Shown piece by piece: positions 12,144 through 22,782 of a stretch of DNA of 30,909 nucleotides. Source of the stretch: Bigelowiella natans CCMP2755. Taxonomy: Eukaryota > Cercozoa > Chlorarachniophyceae. The position numbers and the translations under genes are program-made. The notes below the pieces were generated by a model. It worked only from the letters and a program-made list of their open reading frames with translations. It did no database searches and was not told the DNA's origin. Numbering within the stretch: position 1 is the stretch's first letter; each line of letters begins with the position of its first letter. The DNA is taken from assembly GCA_000320545.1 (NCBI GenBank), contig ADNK01002117.1, forward strand, positions 1-30,909. The letters run 5' to 3'.

Positions 12144-12898
12144 TCATTGTCATTATCGTCGTCGTTTTGTTGATAAAGGCTCAAGGTAGCGTTGCTCCGA
12201 ACCACGGACATGAAGACTGCTGCGATTGTGGATTCCTGCAGTAAGGAGTGTTTCGCGATGATGGAAGAGGACTGGTGCTACGAACAGCGTCTTTGCACAC
12301 TACCCGGCCGCATGTAATAATAATACTGTGGCAGCTTGTTTCAAAACACATGACTTGGGTGCGGGGGGGGGGGGGGGGGTCTCAGTGGCGAGATCCCAGA
12401 CGTTTGCATGGGCTCCACATAATAAGCTCGAGTCAAATCGTTTCTTCTTCTTCTTCTTCTACTTCTTCTTCTTCCTTTCTCAATTCAGGTCGGCATTCCC
12501 GCTCGAGTCCGACGACGAGATCATATCGCTGCAAGTTCGGGTTTCTACCGAGGCACAGATGACCATGGTCACGAGAAGAAGACAGGTTGGTGAGGCGGCG
12601 GTCATGGACGCGCAAGAGACGCTCAACACCAAAGTGCCGCAGCAGGTACGTGATTGGAGCACACGAAAACACAGCTCTGCATCCCGAAAACGGAGCCTTC
12701 TTCCAACCTACCACCATCCGTCTATCAGCTGTTGATGCTTGAAAGCTGTTGTAGGTAGGATATAGGATTCGGCTGGGCGGTGCAAGGGTTGGATTTGTGG
12801 TGGGCGTGAACGCTTGGGACAACGCAAACGTGGTCGATATCAGAGAGGGTGGAGAACTAGCCCACTTCTTGCACTTAGCTAGCCTCAAATGGTGCTGA
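11159..12898 (+). CDS. F-box-like protein, six exons
   Basis: Exons 11159-11338, 11479-11636, 11793-11942, 12179-12313, 12489-12645, 12755-12898 join in phase to 307 aa with a TGA stop. Residues about 8-49 (ILGSFLDAMDMCSMARVSK, then a W..MC..RWPS ending) follow the F-box pattern IL.FLD..DL...A.VSK.....W..LC..RW, and exon 2 opens with SYKRYFRSRH, like the W..Y..R segment common after an F-box. F-box proteins bind Skp1 and recruit substrates to an SCF ubiquitin ligase; the substrate-binding part here matches no repeat family I know. Exon 3 holds an odd cysteine cluster (CSCLWPCGC) that could also be partly intronic. The last exon (VGYRIRLGGARVGFVVGVN) is strand-like. Exons 12179-12313 and 11793-11942 are joined by phase only; an extra exon near 12030-12110 is possible. 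Confidence 0.68.
11403..11442. repeat. (TA)n microsatellite in F-box intron 1
   Basis: TA run between exons 1 and 2. A (TC)n run (11698-11729), a (CAT)n run (12117-12147), a G-run of 18 (12362-12379) and a (TTC)n run (12441-12476) mark the next introns of the same gene. Confidence 0.95.
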
Positions 12899-13689
12899 GG
12901 GGAATAACGCGGTGTTAAGGAGCGCAACCGAGTGACCAATGAAGCGGTAATCGGTACGTAGAGAGCGCAGAGTTCATACCAACATGCACATGTAGATACA
13001 AAGGCAGACCCAATGCGGCCTCTTTCATCAGACACCATTGTGTACACATCACATTATAGCAATGATTTCTTCTGTTGCTCCAAACTCGAAAGTCTACGAT
13101 AGGTACAAGCACACGTAGCCAACGCAGCAGAGCTACTGCTGCATGAGGAGTACTAGAGTAGACAGACTTGTCGATGTTATGTTCATAGGCGATAGCAAAA
13201 GAACACACGCCGATGGCGACATGCATGCTGGTGAACGCGGGCTGGGCGAGGTTTCATATGATCGAACGGATTTCATACTTCATGAGACGCTGCTTACATG
13301 GTAGTCAGATCTAGACACGTAGGGCACATGACTGCTGCGAACATATACGTAGCTTACCGCACCACGTGCATTTGTACACGTGACGGCGTCGGATAGTAAA
13401 CGTGTTGGCACCATAATGCGTTCGAATTTATAATAGACATATTGCACAGCGATGCACGAACGGGTGACGATCATCAAAACTCGTTCTTTATAATGTCGTC
13501 AATGTGCTTTGCTACAAGCTTGCGGATCCTTTGCCTGAGCTCGCTTTTTACCTGGTTCTGTTTTCGACCTGCAAGAGATATGTATTGGCATTCGGGTTAG
13601 ATGTTTATCATCATTTTCGGTGTTGGCTCAGCGATTGTACTGGCTGGCGTTGGTGCAGTGATAGTTATGATTTGATGAATGTCTGGTTA
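12899..13689. other. convergent intergenic region, F-box/RNA ligase
   Basis: Lies between the TGA of the F-box gene and the TAG of the RNA ligase gene. It has no long microsatellite and no supportable gene; it should hold both 3' UTRs. Confidence 0.5.
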
Positions 13690-14405
13690 CTAGTGACACG
13701 TGCTGACGCAGATCCGATCAAGAATTTCGTTGCTACCGGCAAGGTTCTTGAACATTTCCAAAGTGCTAGTTTTGCTGCTGGTAGAAGATGATTTCTCCTT
13801 CGAGTCATCCTTAGGCTGTCCTGCCTCTACTTCTCCGTCACCCTTCGCTTCGTGGCGGCCAGCACCATTCCTACTGCTATGCACAGAGTCCTCAAAGTCC
13901 TCCATTACGTCGTCGAACATCAGTCGCACTACTCTCTGGGCGTCCTTGGTTTCCGATATCTCGCCTAGGATCTGTTGTTGCAAGGGGGCCGTGGTTGTTG
14001 CGTGTTAACTATAACTGTGAATATGCTCACCACGCACTGCCGCCATGCATGTAAATTGGTGCTCTAGTCGTCGATATTTGCTAGTGCATCAGCAGGGAGC
14101 GGAATCCAGTCAGAGTACGAGGGCGTGCAAGCATTAACATATCAGACACACTCTTTCGAGGAAAAAACAAAAAAAATAAAGGCGTCCTTGCCGCAAGCTG
14201 TTATAGTGGGGAAAGAGCGGGGTCGCGAACCTTCGAAAGAACACTCCTGAGTCGATTTTCGTTCACGTAACGCTCCAAATCTTTCCCGATGTGCGCGATG
14301 GTTTTCTGGTCTAATTTTAGACTATTATTGTTGGCCTTTGCCGGCGATGGGGAACGCGAACGGGGTCTGGGACTCTCTGTCGCAAAATGAATAAATATAT
14401 ATAAG

Positions 14406-14440
<35 letters not shown>

Positions 14441-15107
14441 GAGTGTCAGAAAGGACACACAAGGTATGAAGAAGGAAAACTCCCCTGTCTCCAAGAAATA
14501 AGCAGCCCGAAACAAAACAAAAAGAGAGTGGAAGAGGCCCAATCCAACGAAAGGAGCGGTGGTTTTGGGCTTGTGCAACTCGTGTGTCCCGAGTCGCCAG
14601 GCGGAAAGCTCTATTTCCATCTCTGCAGTTTGCGGATTCTTCCCACCCGATCCGACACAGCAGCAGGCGCTCATCATCATCGTCATCATCACCATTATCA
14701 TCACACATGCACGTACTGGACACTTCGTAGAAGGCCTCCGACTTCTTCTTGAGAATGAATCGAGACCCCCTTTCGGACAAGGCCTCTTTCACAGGCCTCA
14801 TCACAATACCTGCAAAGGAGCGAGAAGCAGAAGACAGAAATAGCACGTGCGGCATGGTTAAAAAAGAAATCGATTACTTGTGCAGCATCGCCAATTGGTC
14901 GGCAGCACGAGTTGGATCACCTTCAGCTATATTGTTCGGAGGCTTTTTTAGGCCGAGAATCTCGGGAATCCGCGACTCGAAACTCTCCACGTCGAACTGC
15001 TCCACCTCTTTGAAGGTACCTCGTGCAACCTGTGGTCATTTTATCCATCCATCCATTCAGTCAGTCGGTTCTTACTGGTGAGATTAGCAGATTCCAATAA
15101 AATAAAA

Positions 15108-15152
<45 letters not shown>

Positions 15153-15293
15153 TATGTATATTGTGTCATTTTGCTCGCACAATAGGATATTTGGGTGCGT
15201 GCTTGTGTTTGTGTGTGTGTGTGTTTGCGATCAGATGTACGCTATCTTCAAAGTCAGCAGGAAGAGTTGTCACTGTTCACGCTTTACTATGTG

Positions 15294-15326
<33 letters not shown>

Positions 15327-15728
15327 ACCCAATCTAAAGCTAGTAGTATTAGAAGAGGTAGGAGCTACAACAATACCGCACTTGCCACCAGTGGAAACCC
15401 AGCCTCCTCAAGCACGTTCACCATCTTTCCAACGTCAGCACAACCACAACATCCCACCACCACCACGCAATCTTCAGGAATCCATTCTGACTGTCAAATC
15501 ACTCCAAACCATGGTCTCTTCTGTCTTCTTCGTCTCTCAATGGCAGGGTGACACGCCACCTTATCATAATCTAGGAACATGGCCTTTTCTTCTTTTTCTT
15601 CTTCTCCGCCTTCTCCTCCTCCTCCTCCTCCCGTGTTCGACGTCTTCCCCAGTCCAGTCACGACGTGGACGTCAAATGCAATGAAATGAAGGTTCGGCGA
15701 ATAAAAGACGCCTGCGTATAGAAGGTTA

Positions 15729-15768
<40 letters not shown>

Positions 15769-16127
15769 TCCAGTTGACCCCTCAGCCATGGAACGTTGAT
15801 GAAGAGAATACGATGTATTGCACGCATAAGGTCACTGAGCCTCGTGCCTTTGAGACAAAAAATATGATGATTTTAATCATAGCACCTTTCTGCACGCGCT
15901 TGACCTCCGGATTCTCCATGCCGGGGAACTCTCCTGATGATTAGATGAATGCGCTTGTCAGTCCTATCGATCGGACCAATACACAGGGTATAACAACGAA
16001 GTTGGAGTGTCGCGAAGTTTTGAATTGATAGAGTTGAGTACGAAGGGGAAACATTGATGTTGTTATCACCAGATTCTTTCTGTGCTGTCGAATTTCCGGC
16101 TATATTATCACTACTCATGCATCAACA

Positions 16128-16161
<34 letters not shown>

Positions 16162-17140
16162 CAGTACCCCCGAACAGCTCTCCGAACACTCGAACAAGTC
16201 GCAGTGTGGGGTGCGATTTCTTTAGGACTTTGAAGAGCTTTCGCACCGGTGTCTTATGGTCCTCCACCACCTTTTCGTAGCCCGCCAGGAACCTGGGTAC
16301 GACATTGCTCAATACACTTGTCCAGGAACCCTCTATGACGCCACTTGCCTGTCCGATGGATTCAGGATAGACTTCCTCTTTGCGGCCTTGATGGTCATCC
16401 CAGTCGTGTACAGAGCGAAGTTTGCACCGTGGATCTGCAGGGGGGGAGGGGTTACCATATCGCGTGAACGGGCAAGTAAAAATGGTTGATCGAAGAGGAC
16501 GGATGAGCCAACTAACAAGTACCCCGCCTTCTCCTCCTCCTCCTCCTCCTCCTCCTCCTTCTTTAATATGCACCCTGGTAGATGCATTGCTGTTCGCACT
16601 ACTACTACCTTCTCCATTGCCACCCACTCTGCCTTGTCCACGCCAACTCTCTGTTGTAGTAGACAAATGGTAGAAGATCGGTGAGGAAGTGACTTGTTTC
16701 TGATGGAAATGCATGCATGCACTCCCCGCCCTCGCCCCCCATATGTTTGGACTCCATCGACCATTGCGGGCCACACTGGAAAGAAGGGATGGTTACATTG
16801 ACTTACCAAGATTTCGCCTATCTTTCGCTCGTCAGTCGTGTGGCGGATCTTTTGGTAGCTCAGGAATGCAGAGCTGCGACGACGATGGCGAGAAGTATGT
16901 GGAAACAAATATCATATCGTACATCGTTGATAGCGAGGATTAAACCGCGTCGGGCGCGACTTACCTCTCAATAGCCTCGCCACCACCAGTAGCGGTGACT
17001 CCTTGTTCTCCTAGGTAGAGACGAAAAGACGCATAGGCCCACGCATATCACAACATTTTCACCAAAAACACAGTTGAGCCTGTGCGTGTACCCCAGCCTC
17101 GAAAATCCGTCATGGTTTTACCTTTGCTACCCTGCTGCAT
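13690..17140 (-). CDS. RNA ligase, T4 Rnl2 / trypanosome editing-ligase (REL) type
   Basis: Exons 17140-17122, 17010-16965, 16873-16807, 16650-16609, 16434-16349, 16292-16168, 15933-15886, 15711-15560, 15424-15377, 15029-14921, 14809-14717, 14376-14231, 13971-13690; 1263 nt, 420 aa. It seals RNA nicks through a lysyl-AMP intermediate. Visible motifs: I, EWVAMEKIHGANF with nucleophile Lys58; III, VFGELFGG (122-129); a VQKGVFYSPNLHF segment leading into IIIa, FIAFDV (154-159); IV, EGIVMRP (247-253); V, FILKKK (265-270). GELFGG followed by E.PGMENPEV and VQ.GV.YSP is characteristic of the REL branch. An RS-like linker (SPRPRSRSPSPAK, from 280) leads to a helical C-terminal domain like that of Rnl2 (LDQKTIAHIGKDLERYV), then an acidic/serine-rich tail. 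Exon 8 carries a Gly/Glu/Lys-rich insert. The intron 16348-16293 appears to be GC-AG. The start codon is tentative. Confidence 0.9.
15109..15149. repeat. (TA)n microsatellite in RNA ligase intron
   Basis: TA run between exons 15424-15377 and 15029-14921. A (CTA)n run (15294-15327) lies in the same intron; further TA runs (15733-15767, 16130-16158), a (CA)n run (14410-14436) and a (CTC)n run (16528-16560) mark other introns of this gene. Confidence 0.95.
16293..16348 (-). other. probable 56-nt GC-AG intron in the RNA ligase gene
   Basis: Exon 16434-16349 ends ...CGGACAG and is followed by GCAAGT, the standard GC-donor consensus; the acceptor is GTACCCAG. Removing it joins ...LNPSD-R-FLAGYE in phase 2, matching the spacing between motif I and motif III in Rnl2. 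The only GT alternative that keeps phase adds three residues and uses a weak GTCATA donor. Confidence 0.65.
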
Positions 17141-17606
17141 GCCGAGCGCGGGGGGGGGGGGGGGCGTCCTGGAGTCTGGCTGCTCGCACCTTTGGAAATT
17201 TCGGGGAAGGCAAGAGGAATAAGGGCTATCTTCCGCAGAAAAATTAAACAAGGCGATATTTCGATGTCGCAGGGTGAAAATCCACTGCGAATCATCCTCA
17301 GATATGTGAACAGTAGCCGCCGCTACCCCTCATTTCCCGTTCCTGCGTCAAAGTTTTCGCCGCGACGTAGACATAAAATGTAGGATGTTTCCCGCAGTTA
17401 AGAGGGCGATCTGGTGCTTCCACACCAGGCGTTACGGATGAAGATTTGTGTACGACGGGATCCAGAGATTGGAATTGGAATGGAGGCCTACTCGTAACGA
17501 GCAAACCTGATGTCAGCTGCCTGACTAGCGGCCGACCCTCTCCATCCTTCCCCTATCTGACCTAGAGACCGATACTGCTGCTTGATAGCACTAAGTTTGC
17601 TCCAAC
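17141..17606. promoter_or_regulatory. divergent gap, RNA ligase/DUF389 (candidate shared promoter)
   Basis: 466 bp between two head-to-head start codons. A G-run of 15 (17150-17164) lies just upstream of the ligase ATG. No long dinucleotide repeat is present. A further 5' exon of the ligase may lie within it: an open frame on the minus strand (about 17290-17190) ends at AAAG/GTGCGA, but its phase does not join the next exon. Confidence 0.4.
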
Positions 17607-19511
17607 ATGTCTGACCAGAAGACGTACCTCTTCATCTTGTATCTTCCTAAGTACCTCCCTGTGGAGATTATCTATGGGAAGGGGAAGGCCATGGGGATCG
17701 AGGAGGAGGAGAAGGCCCTTCTCGTGACGGCTAAGGAGGATATGACTCCCAAAGATATAGAGAAGCTTGTTTTGAAGGCAAAGTTGAAGGGAATGAAAAC
17801 CAGTGTCCGCAAGCGTGGGGTGGTCGCCACTTTCAGGAAGAAACAGGAGAGGATCGCTGCGGAGAAAAGCCTCAGGGAGATCGAGGAAGTCTCGACGAAA
17901 TTAAATTTCTCGCCGATCTCTCGTGTTGAGATTGTCCCATATCTGATGAAGCATCTCGAGGAGAAACAAAATATCACGTCCATGTTCTCCACCGAGAACT
18001 TGCAGCAGGAGATCATTCAGCTCACATTCCACACCATTGGCGACAAAGACACCGAGGCGACCTACCTGGAGCTATGGGGAACTCTAGCAGTGGGCAGATC
18101 CTTTGGTTCTCTCCACGTTATTGGACTGAGGCGCTCGGATGTGTCGCGCAAATACTTTGGCGAGAGTAGTCGTGGTCAAGGCAACAGCCTAGAAAACACA
18201 CCTTCAGCGGAGAATGCCAACAGTGATGCTGAGGAAGACGAACAGGTGCTCGACCTAGGTATCCTGCATAACGAGGTGCGCAATCAGATACAACAAGGGG
18301 CATTGATGTCGGTCGACTACGTACTGATGACCATCACAGCGTCTCTGCTCGCTGGAGTAGCCCTTGTAGCCAACAACACCGTCGTCGTCGTCGCATCGAT
18401 GTTGGTATCTCCTCTCATGGGCCCGATATTGGCCACCGTTTTTGGATACATCATCAGCGACTATAACATGCTTTGGATCTCACTTTCAAGTGAGATCGTT
18501 GCGCTGTTTGTTTGCATTGCGAGCGGGTTTATCGTTGGCGTCGCCTTTTCCCCCTGGGGCGATATACTCAACTGGCCAAACAACGAGATGGCCTCCCGGG
18601 GGACTACCAATGGACTTCTCATCGGTCTTGGCATTGCTATTCCGTCGGGCGTGGGCGTTGCTCTGGGGGTGCTAGGTGGTAACACCTCAAGTCTCGTCGG
18701 TGTTGCAATTTCGGCTTCTTTGCTCCCGCCAGCTGTGAATTGCGGCATTTGCTGGGCATATGCAGCCTTTGGCCCTTCTCTTGTTCTGAGCTCTCCTCAC
18801 GGGATCCATCCTGAAGTAGATCGGATGCATTTCGTCCGGCTCGGCGGCATCTCGTTCTCCCTCACCCTGCTCAACATAGGCTGCATCTTCGTGTTCGCCT
18901 ACCTGACCTTCAAGGCGAAGATCCACCTCAACTACCCCGGCAAGACACCGTACTGGGACTTCCTGGAGAACGAATTCGAGGAAGATACCGTAGTCGAAGG
19001 GGGGGAAAAGGACAACGATAAGGACAAAAGGGCCATCGAGCTTGACGACATCAAGGATCTACCCGTGCGATTCCATAGCGCACGGCATTCGGACGTCGGC
19101 CCGCCTAGAAAGAAAACGCACCTTCGCTCCCGCTCAAAGTCTCAGTACTTAGATCCTTCCGAGCTTCAACGTAAGTGGCTCAACAGGAAAAATAGCTCCA
19201 CGGAGGCTCGCGACATCCGACCTTTCTTAGGGGGGGGACAGTTTCAGACAATGATACTGAGAAATCCCATGAACGCGTTGACGACGGCTGATGTGAGGAA
19301 GTCCGTGCGGATCATGGATAATCTTGGTGGAAAGCGGCATAGCTTGGTCTCTGTTCCACAACGGGTGCTACAAGATGCACGGGAAGAGGCCCGGACTACT
19401 AGGATGACTATGCGAAAGCGCAACAAGAAAAAGGGCAAGTACGCGCTTGGAAAGAGCTTAGCTGGCCTGTTCACAGCACCGGCCGCTGATGCTGATGAAA
19501 AGAATGTTTGA
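17607..19511 (+). CDS. DUF389-family multi-pass membrane protein
   Basis: A single uninterrupted 634-codon frame from ATG (AACATGT context) to TGA. Residues 1-225 are soluble, with a charged lysine-rich helix region (about 60-100). Residues about 230-460 contain at least five or six hydrophobic segments and the DUF389 core signatures: MSVDYVLMTITASLLAGVAL, VVVASMLVSPLMGPILA and VGVAISASLLPPAVNCG. The last ~170 residues are cytosolic-type, rich in Arg, Lys and Ser, ending with a KRNKKKGK patch. DUF389 (the TIGR00341 group) is mainly known from bacteria and archaea; its transport or other role is not established, so I assign none. The long C-terminal tail is not part of the usual bacterial core. 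It is the only gene here without introns. Confidence 0.9.
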   Translation: MSDQKTYLFILYLPKYLPVEIIYGKGKAMGIEEEEKALLVTAKEDMTPKDIEKLVLKAKLKGMKTSVRKRGVVATFRKKQERIAAEKSLREIEEVSTKLNFSPISRVEIVPYLMKHLEEKQNITSMFSTENLQQEIIQLTFHTIGDKDTEATYLELWGTLAVGRSFGSLHVIGLRRSDVSRKYFGESSRGQGNSLENTPSAENANSDAEEDEQVLDLGILHNEVRNQIQQGALMSVDYVLMTITASLLAGVALVANNTVVVVASMLVSPLMGPILATVFGYIISDYNMLWISLSSEIVALFVCIASGFIVGVAFSPWGDILNWPNNEMASRGTTNGLLIGLGIAIPSGVGVALGVLGGNTSSLVGVAISASLLPPAVNCGICWAYAAFGPSLVLSSPHGIHPEVDRMHFVRLGGISFSLTLLNIGCIFVFAYLTFKAKIHLNYPGKTPYWDFLENEFEEDTVVEGGEKDNDKDKRAIELDDIKDLPVRFHSARHSDVGPPRKKTHLRSRSKSQYLDPSELQRKWLNRKNSSTEARDIRPFLGGGQFQTMILRNPMNALTTADVRKSVRIMDNLGGKRHSLVSVPQRVLQDAREEARTTRMTMRKRNKKKGKYALGKSLAGLFTAPAADADEKNV

Positions 19512-19970
19512 ACATTGAAATCCATAGCTTTGCCAACGAGATACAGAAGAACATAGTTGGTGTCACGGACGACACTGCTCTATTATCATGCAGGCTGTGA
19601 TGCTGAGTACATGCATATAGATGTAACACTTTTACCAAGCACCGGGTCTATAGAGTAATCATGTTTAGCGCAACTTTATTTATTCCTTGTAAAATAACAG
19701 CGTTATCGACATATAAGCAGCCTGATAACAAACCTAGTGAAGCTTCTTTTCGACTCGTCGATACCAAGCTATATTCAGCAATGTATGCATGCTACGTCAC
19801 CACGGGCGCAGCAAGATCGTGCGTCACCATTTATTTGGCACCATGTAATGTAATGCACAGTTGCTATTGCATGCTATAGGCGGCATCCATGATCGCACCG
19901 GCCACGTGTGCATCATTAGCTACATACAGGCCTCGATCTATAGATCTCTAGTAGCAAGCCTATGTGCATG
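19512..19970. other. convergent intergenic region, DUF389/unknown gene
   Basis: 459 bp between the TGA of the DUF389 gene and the TAA of the minus-strand gene. It is free of long simple repeats and should carry both 3' UTRs; no gene seen. Confidence 0.6.
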
Positions 19971-20676
19971 TTAACGAGAAGTTGCAAGCTCTAAATAATC
20001 AACATTCAGCTCGATGTCCTGCCGTTCCTTTTTCGTAAGGCTCCCGCCCAGCCGCTGCCATGTTTCGACCTAAACGCACAGATAGTTGCGCAGAGCATTT
20101 AGAGATAGGTAGCGGCGCCAGCACGAGAACGAGTAACCACACATCACAATCGTTCGTAATATTGACGTATACCTCTATGCAGGTAGGTGTTATCCTCGGC
20201 CCGAATATGCGCTGCTTCCCATCTGAGCTCTGAACGAGAAAGTCACATACGCTGTTTATCGCGGTTGTTCTGCACGAATACGCGCACAATCACACTACAC
20301 GCGCGCATGTACGCTTGTGGTGTGTGTATGTGTGTGTGTGTGTGTGTGTGTGTTGTTTGATGTGTGTCTTTAATTGTGACGTATCCTTGCACGAAGCGTG
20401 CCGATGCGATGCTACCCTCGTCAAGCGTGTGTTTATTGATTGATGGATTGATTGATGTACGACCTTGGCCAAATCCGCCGATGACCATTTTCGCGTGAAA
20501 TCGGTGAACGTCCTCTTGTGGATCATGTACTGCCGCATCCAGCTGGTTTCGATAATGGGTGGCCGGTGGGGGAGCCAGAGGGTGAAATGGGACAAAGGAG
20601 GGGGTGGGGAGGGAGGCAATTGAGAACGGGGAGATTGTACAAGATCATCTTCACGTACGCACACACCACACACACA

Positions 20677-20726
<50 letters not shown>

Positions 20727-21130
20727 GTTCTTGTTATGTATTATGAATTAAATGATCGAGTGGCAGAGACAAAGGCCTGGAACAAAACCCGCACAACGAA
20801 AACACTCGTCATCGGCAGCGTTGAGAGGCGCCAGCGGCGTACATTGTCATCACGGTGAATTGTAGATTCAAGGCTTCTACCGCAGTCAGCCCCCCGCTAT
20901 ACCTTTGAAGACATATCAAACCATCATCACGGCCATCACTTCATTCCTTGAAGGAAACAACCTTTGCCAGGAGGTGAACAGCGACGGCAAGCCCGGCAGC
21001 GTAATCTCGTCGAACGTAACGTCCGCCAGCACCGACGAGAAGCTCTACGGATGGATGGCGAGAACATCACTTGTACATATCTCTGCGGTATAGATGTGCA
21101 TGCACGTGCAAGTGCTGCTAATCACGCAGT

Positions 21131-21167
<37 letters not shown>

Positions 21168-21178
21168 TGATGTCCTGT

Positions 21179-21215
<37 letters not shown>

Positions 21216-22012
21216 ATCAATTCATGCATCATTTCCAGCATCCCATTGCGTGAATATTCCCGCCCCACCTTCTTCTTCTTGATAGCCGATCTCATCTCCT
21301 AAAATAATCCAACGAACAAAGCAGCCGACAGCAGCAAGAATAAGATATATACATCTATGCATATACCCCCACGCATTTTTGTACACGCACTATTGCATAT
21401 CGCCATTTGCAGTCTTAAAAAAACAATTCCGCTCGCGCGTTTTTTGGTTGCGTGCGTCGTGCCTTAATAGTGAGTGACGAGGAGGGCCGCTTGTCCTTTC
21501 CCGTTTCCTCTCGCTCTCCTTCCCCCTCTGCCGCGCCGGTGTCACTGATAGCATCGGCCGTGATGGCACACAGCGGAGGACACACGCCCATCGCCGCCAT
21601 TCCACCATTTCTTGCGCCTCGCCCGCGCCGCGCCCCCCTCCCCCTGATTTTGGGGTGTCCTGGTATCCATTCCTGGTGGCTGGCGAGTTGTGCGCGCTCG
21701 CTCGCTGTGAACGTGCCGCCCAATCGCCGCCAGGTTTGCACCTCGACGCAGGACTTCGTGATGGAAGGGGCTAGCCGCTTACGGGAGAAATCACCCCCGC
21801 CGAGAGTCACCACAGCGTATGCTGCGTCCACCACGCGCTGGAAGATGCTTCGGTCGGCCTCTGCCCGTCGAGAGGTGTGGGGGGAGAGGAATTAGGAGGA
21901 GGAGGAGGAGGAGGAGGAGGATGAGAACAAGAAGCCACGAGAGGAAGTGACGCCGTGAGGCAAGGCAAGTAGAGAGGGAAGAAGAAACTGGGCTGCTATT
22001 CGGTGTGTGCGA

Positions 22013-22049
<37 letters not shown>

Positions 22050-22747
22050 AGTGTGTTGGAATAAGCCCTAGTCGACGTCTAGATTGCAAGCCAGAGGTAG
22101 CAGCAGCAGCAGCAGCAGCAGAAGAAGAAGCACTTGTATCATCATCATTCCCACACCGCACACAACCAACCAACCAACCTCTCTCCCCCCCCGCAAAAGC
22201 GCATGAAAGCGTATCACCACCTGCGACCTCCACGACGTCGTCGTTGCTCCAATTGGCGATGAAGGATAGGAACGTCTGTTTCGCGCTGATAAACTCGATC
22301 ATTCTCTCCACCAAGGCGTAGAATTCGTAGCTGAGGCTCTCCGCATGTCTGATGAAGATCATGATCATCGAGAATGAGTCACATTTCATCCATATCTCAT
22401 TTTTACTGATAACGCGCTCATGTGTGCATGCCTCTACTCTTCCACAGCCCCTCCCAATCTCTTCTCCCCTCCCCCTCCTGCCTCTCTCCGCCGCTCGCTC
22501 AATCGACGCATTCTCTATAACTTGCAAGGATATAATCAGAGAGAGCGGCAAAGGGGAAGAATCACCAAAACCGCATAATACGCGGAGATGTTTGGGGCGA
22601 AAAGCAAGTTGATACAGCACTGATCTCACCTACTACTACTACTACTACTACTGCTGCTGCTGCTACTACTGCTAATGCTACGATTAGTCACGTTAGGCGT
22701 CCGCCAGCTTCCTCCCAGATCTCCAGCAGCCTTTTATAGAACATATA

Positions 22748-22782
<35 letters not shown>

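Noticed and set aside
14520-14640. Extra RNA ligase exon (minus strand, DGNRAFRLATRD)
   Set aside because: Exons 14809-14717 and 14376-14231 join in phase without it and keep the family's spacing after motif V.
15770-15844. Alternative RNA ligase exon (minus strand, GTRLSDLMRAIHRILF)
   Set aside because: It fits the phase, but the exon at 15711-15560 also fits and gives the expected V.YSP and FIAFDV motifs directly after VQKG.
18461-18926. Minus-strand open frames opposite the DUF389 gene
   Set aside because: Shadows of a strong coding frame on the plus strand; no motif or splice support.
21415-21585. Read-through extension of exon 21858-21586 to a stop
   Set aside because: A GTGTGT donor at 21585 joins in phase to the next exon, and the extension is low-complexity; kept as uncertain only in the gene entry.
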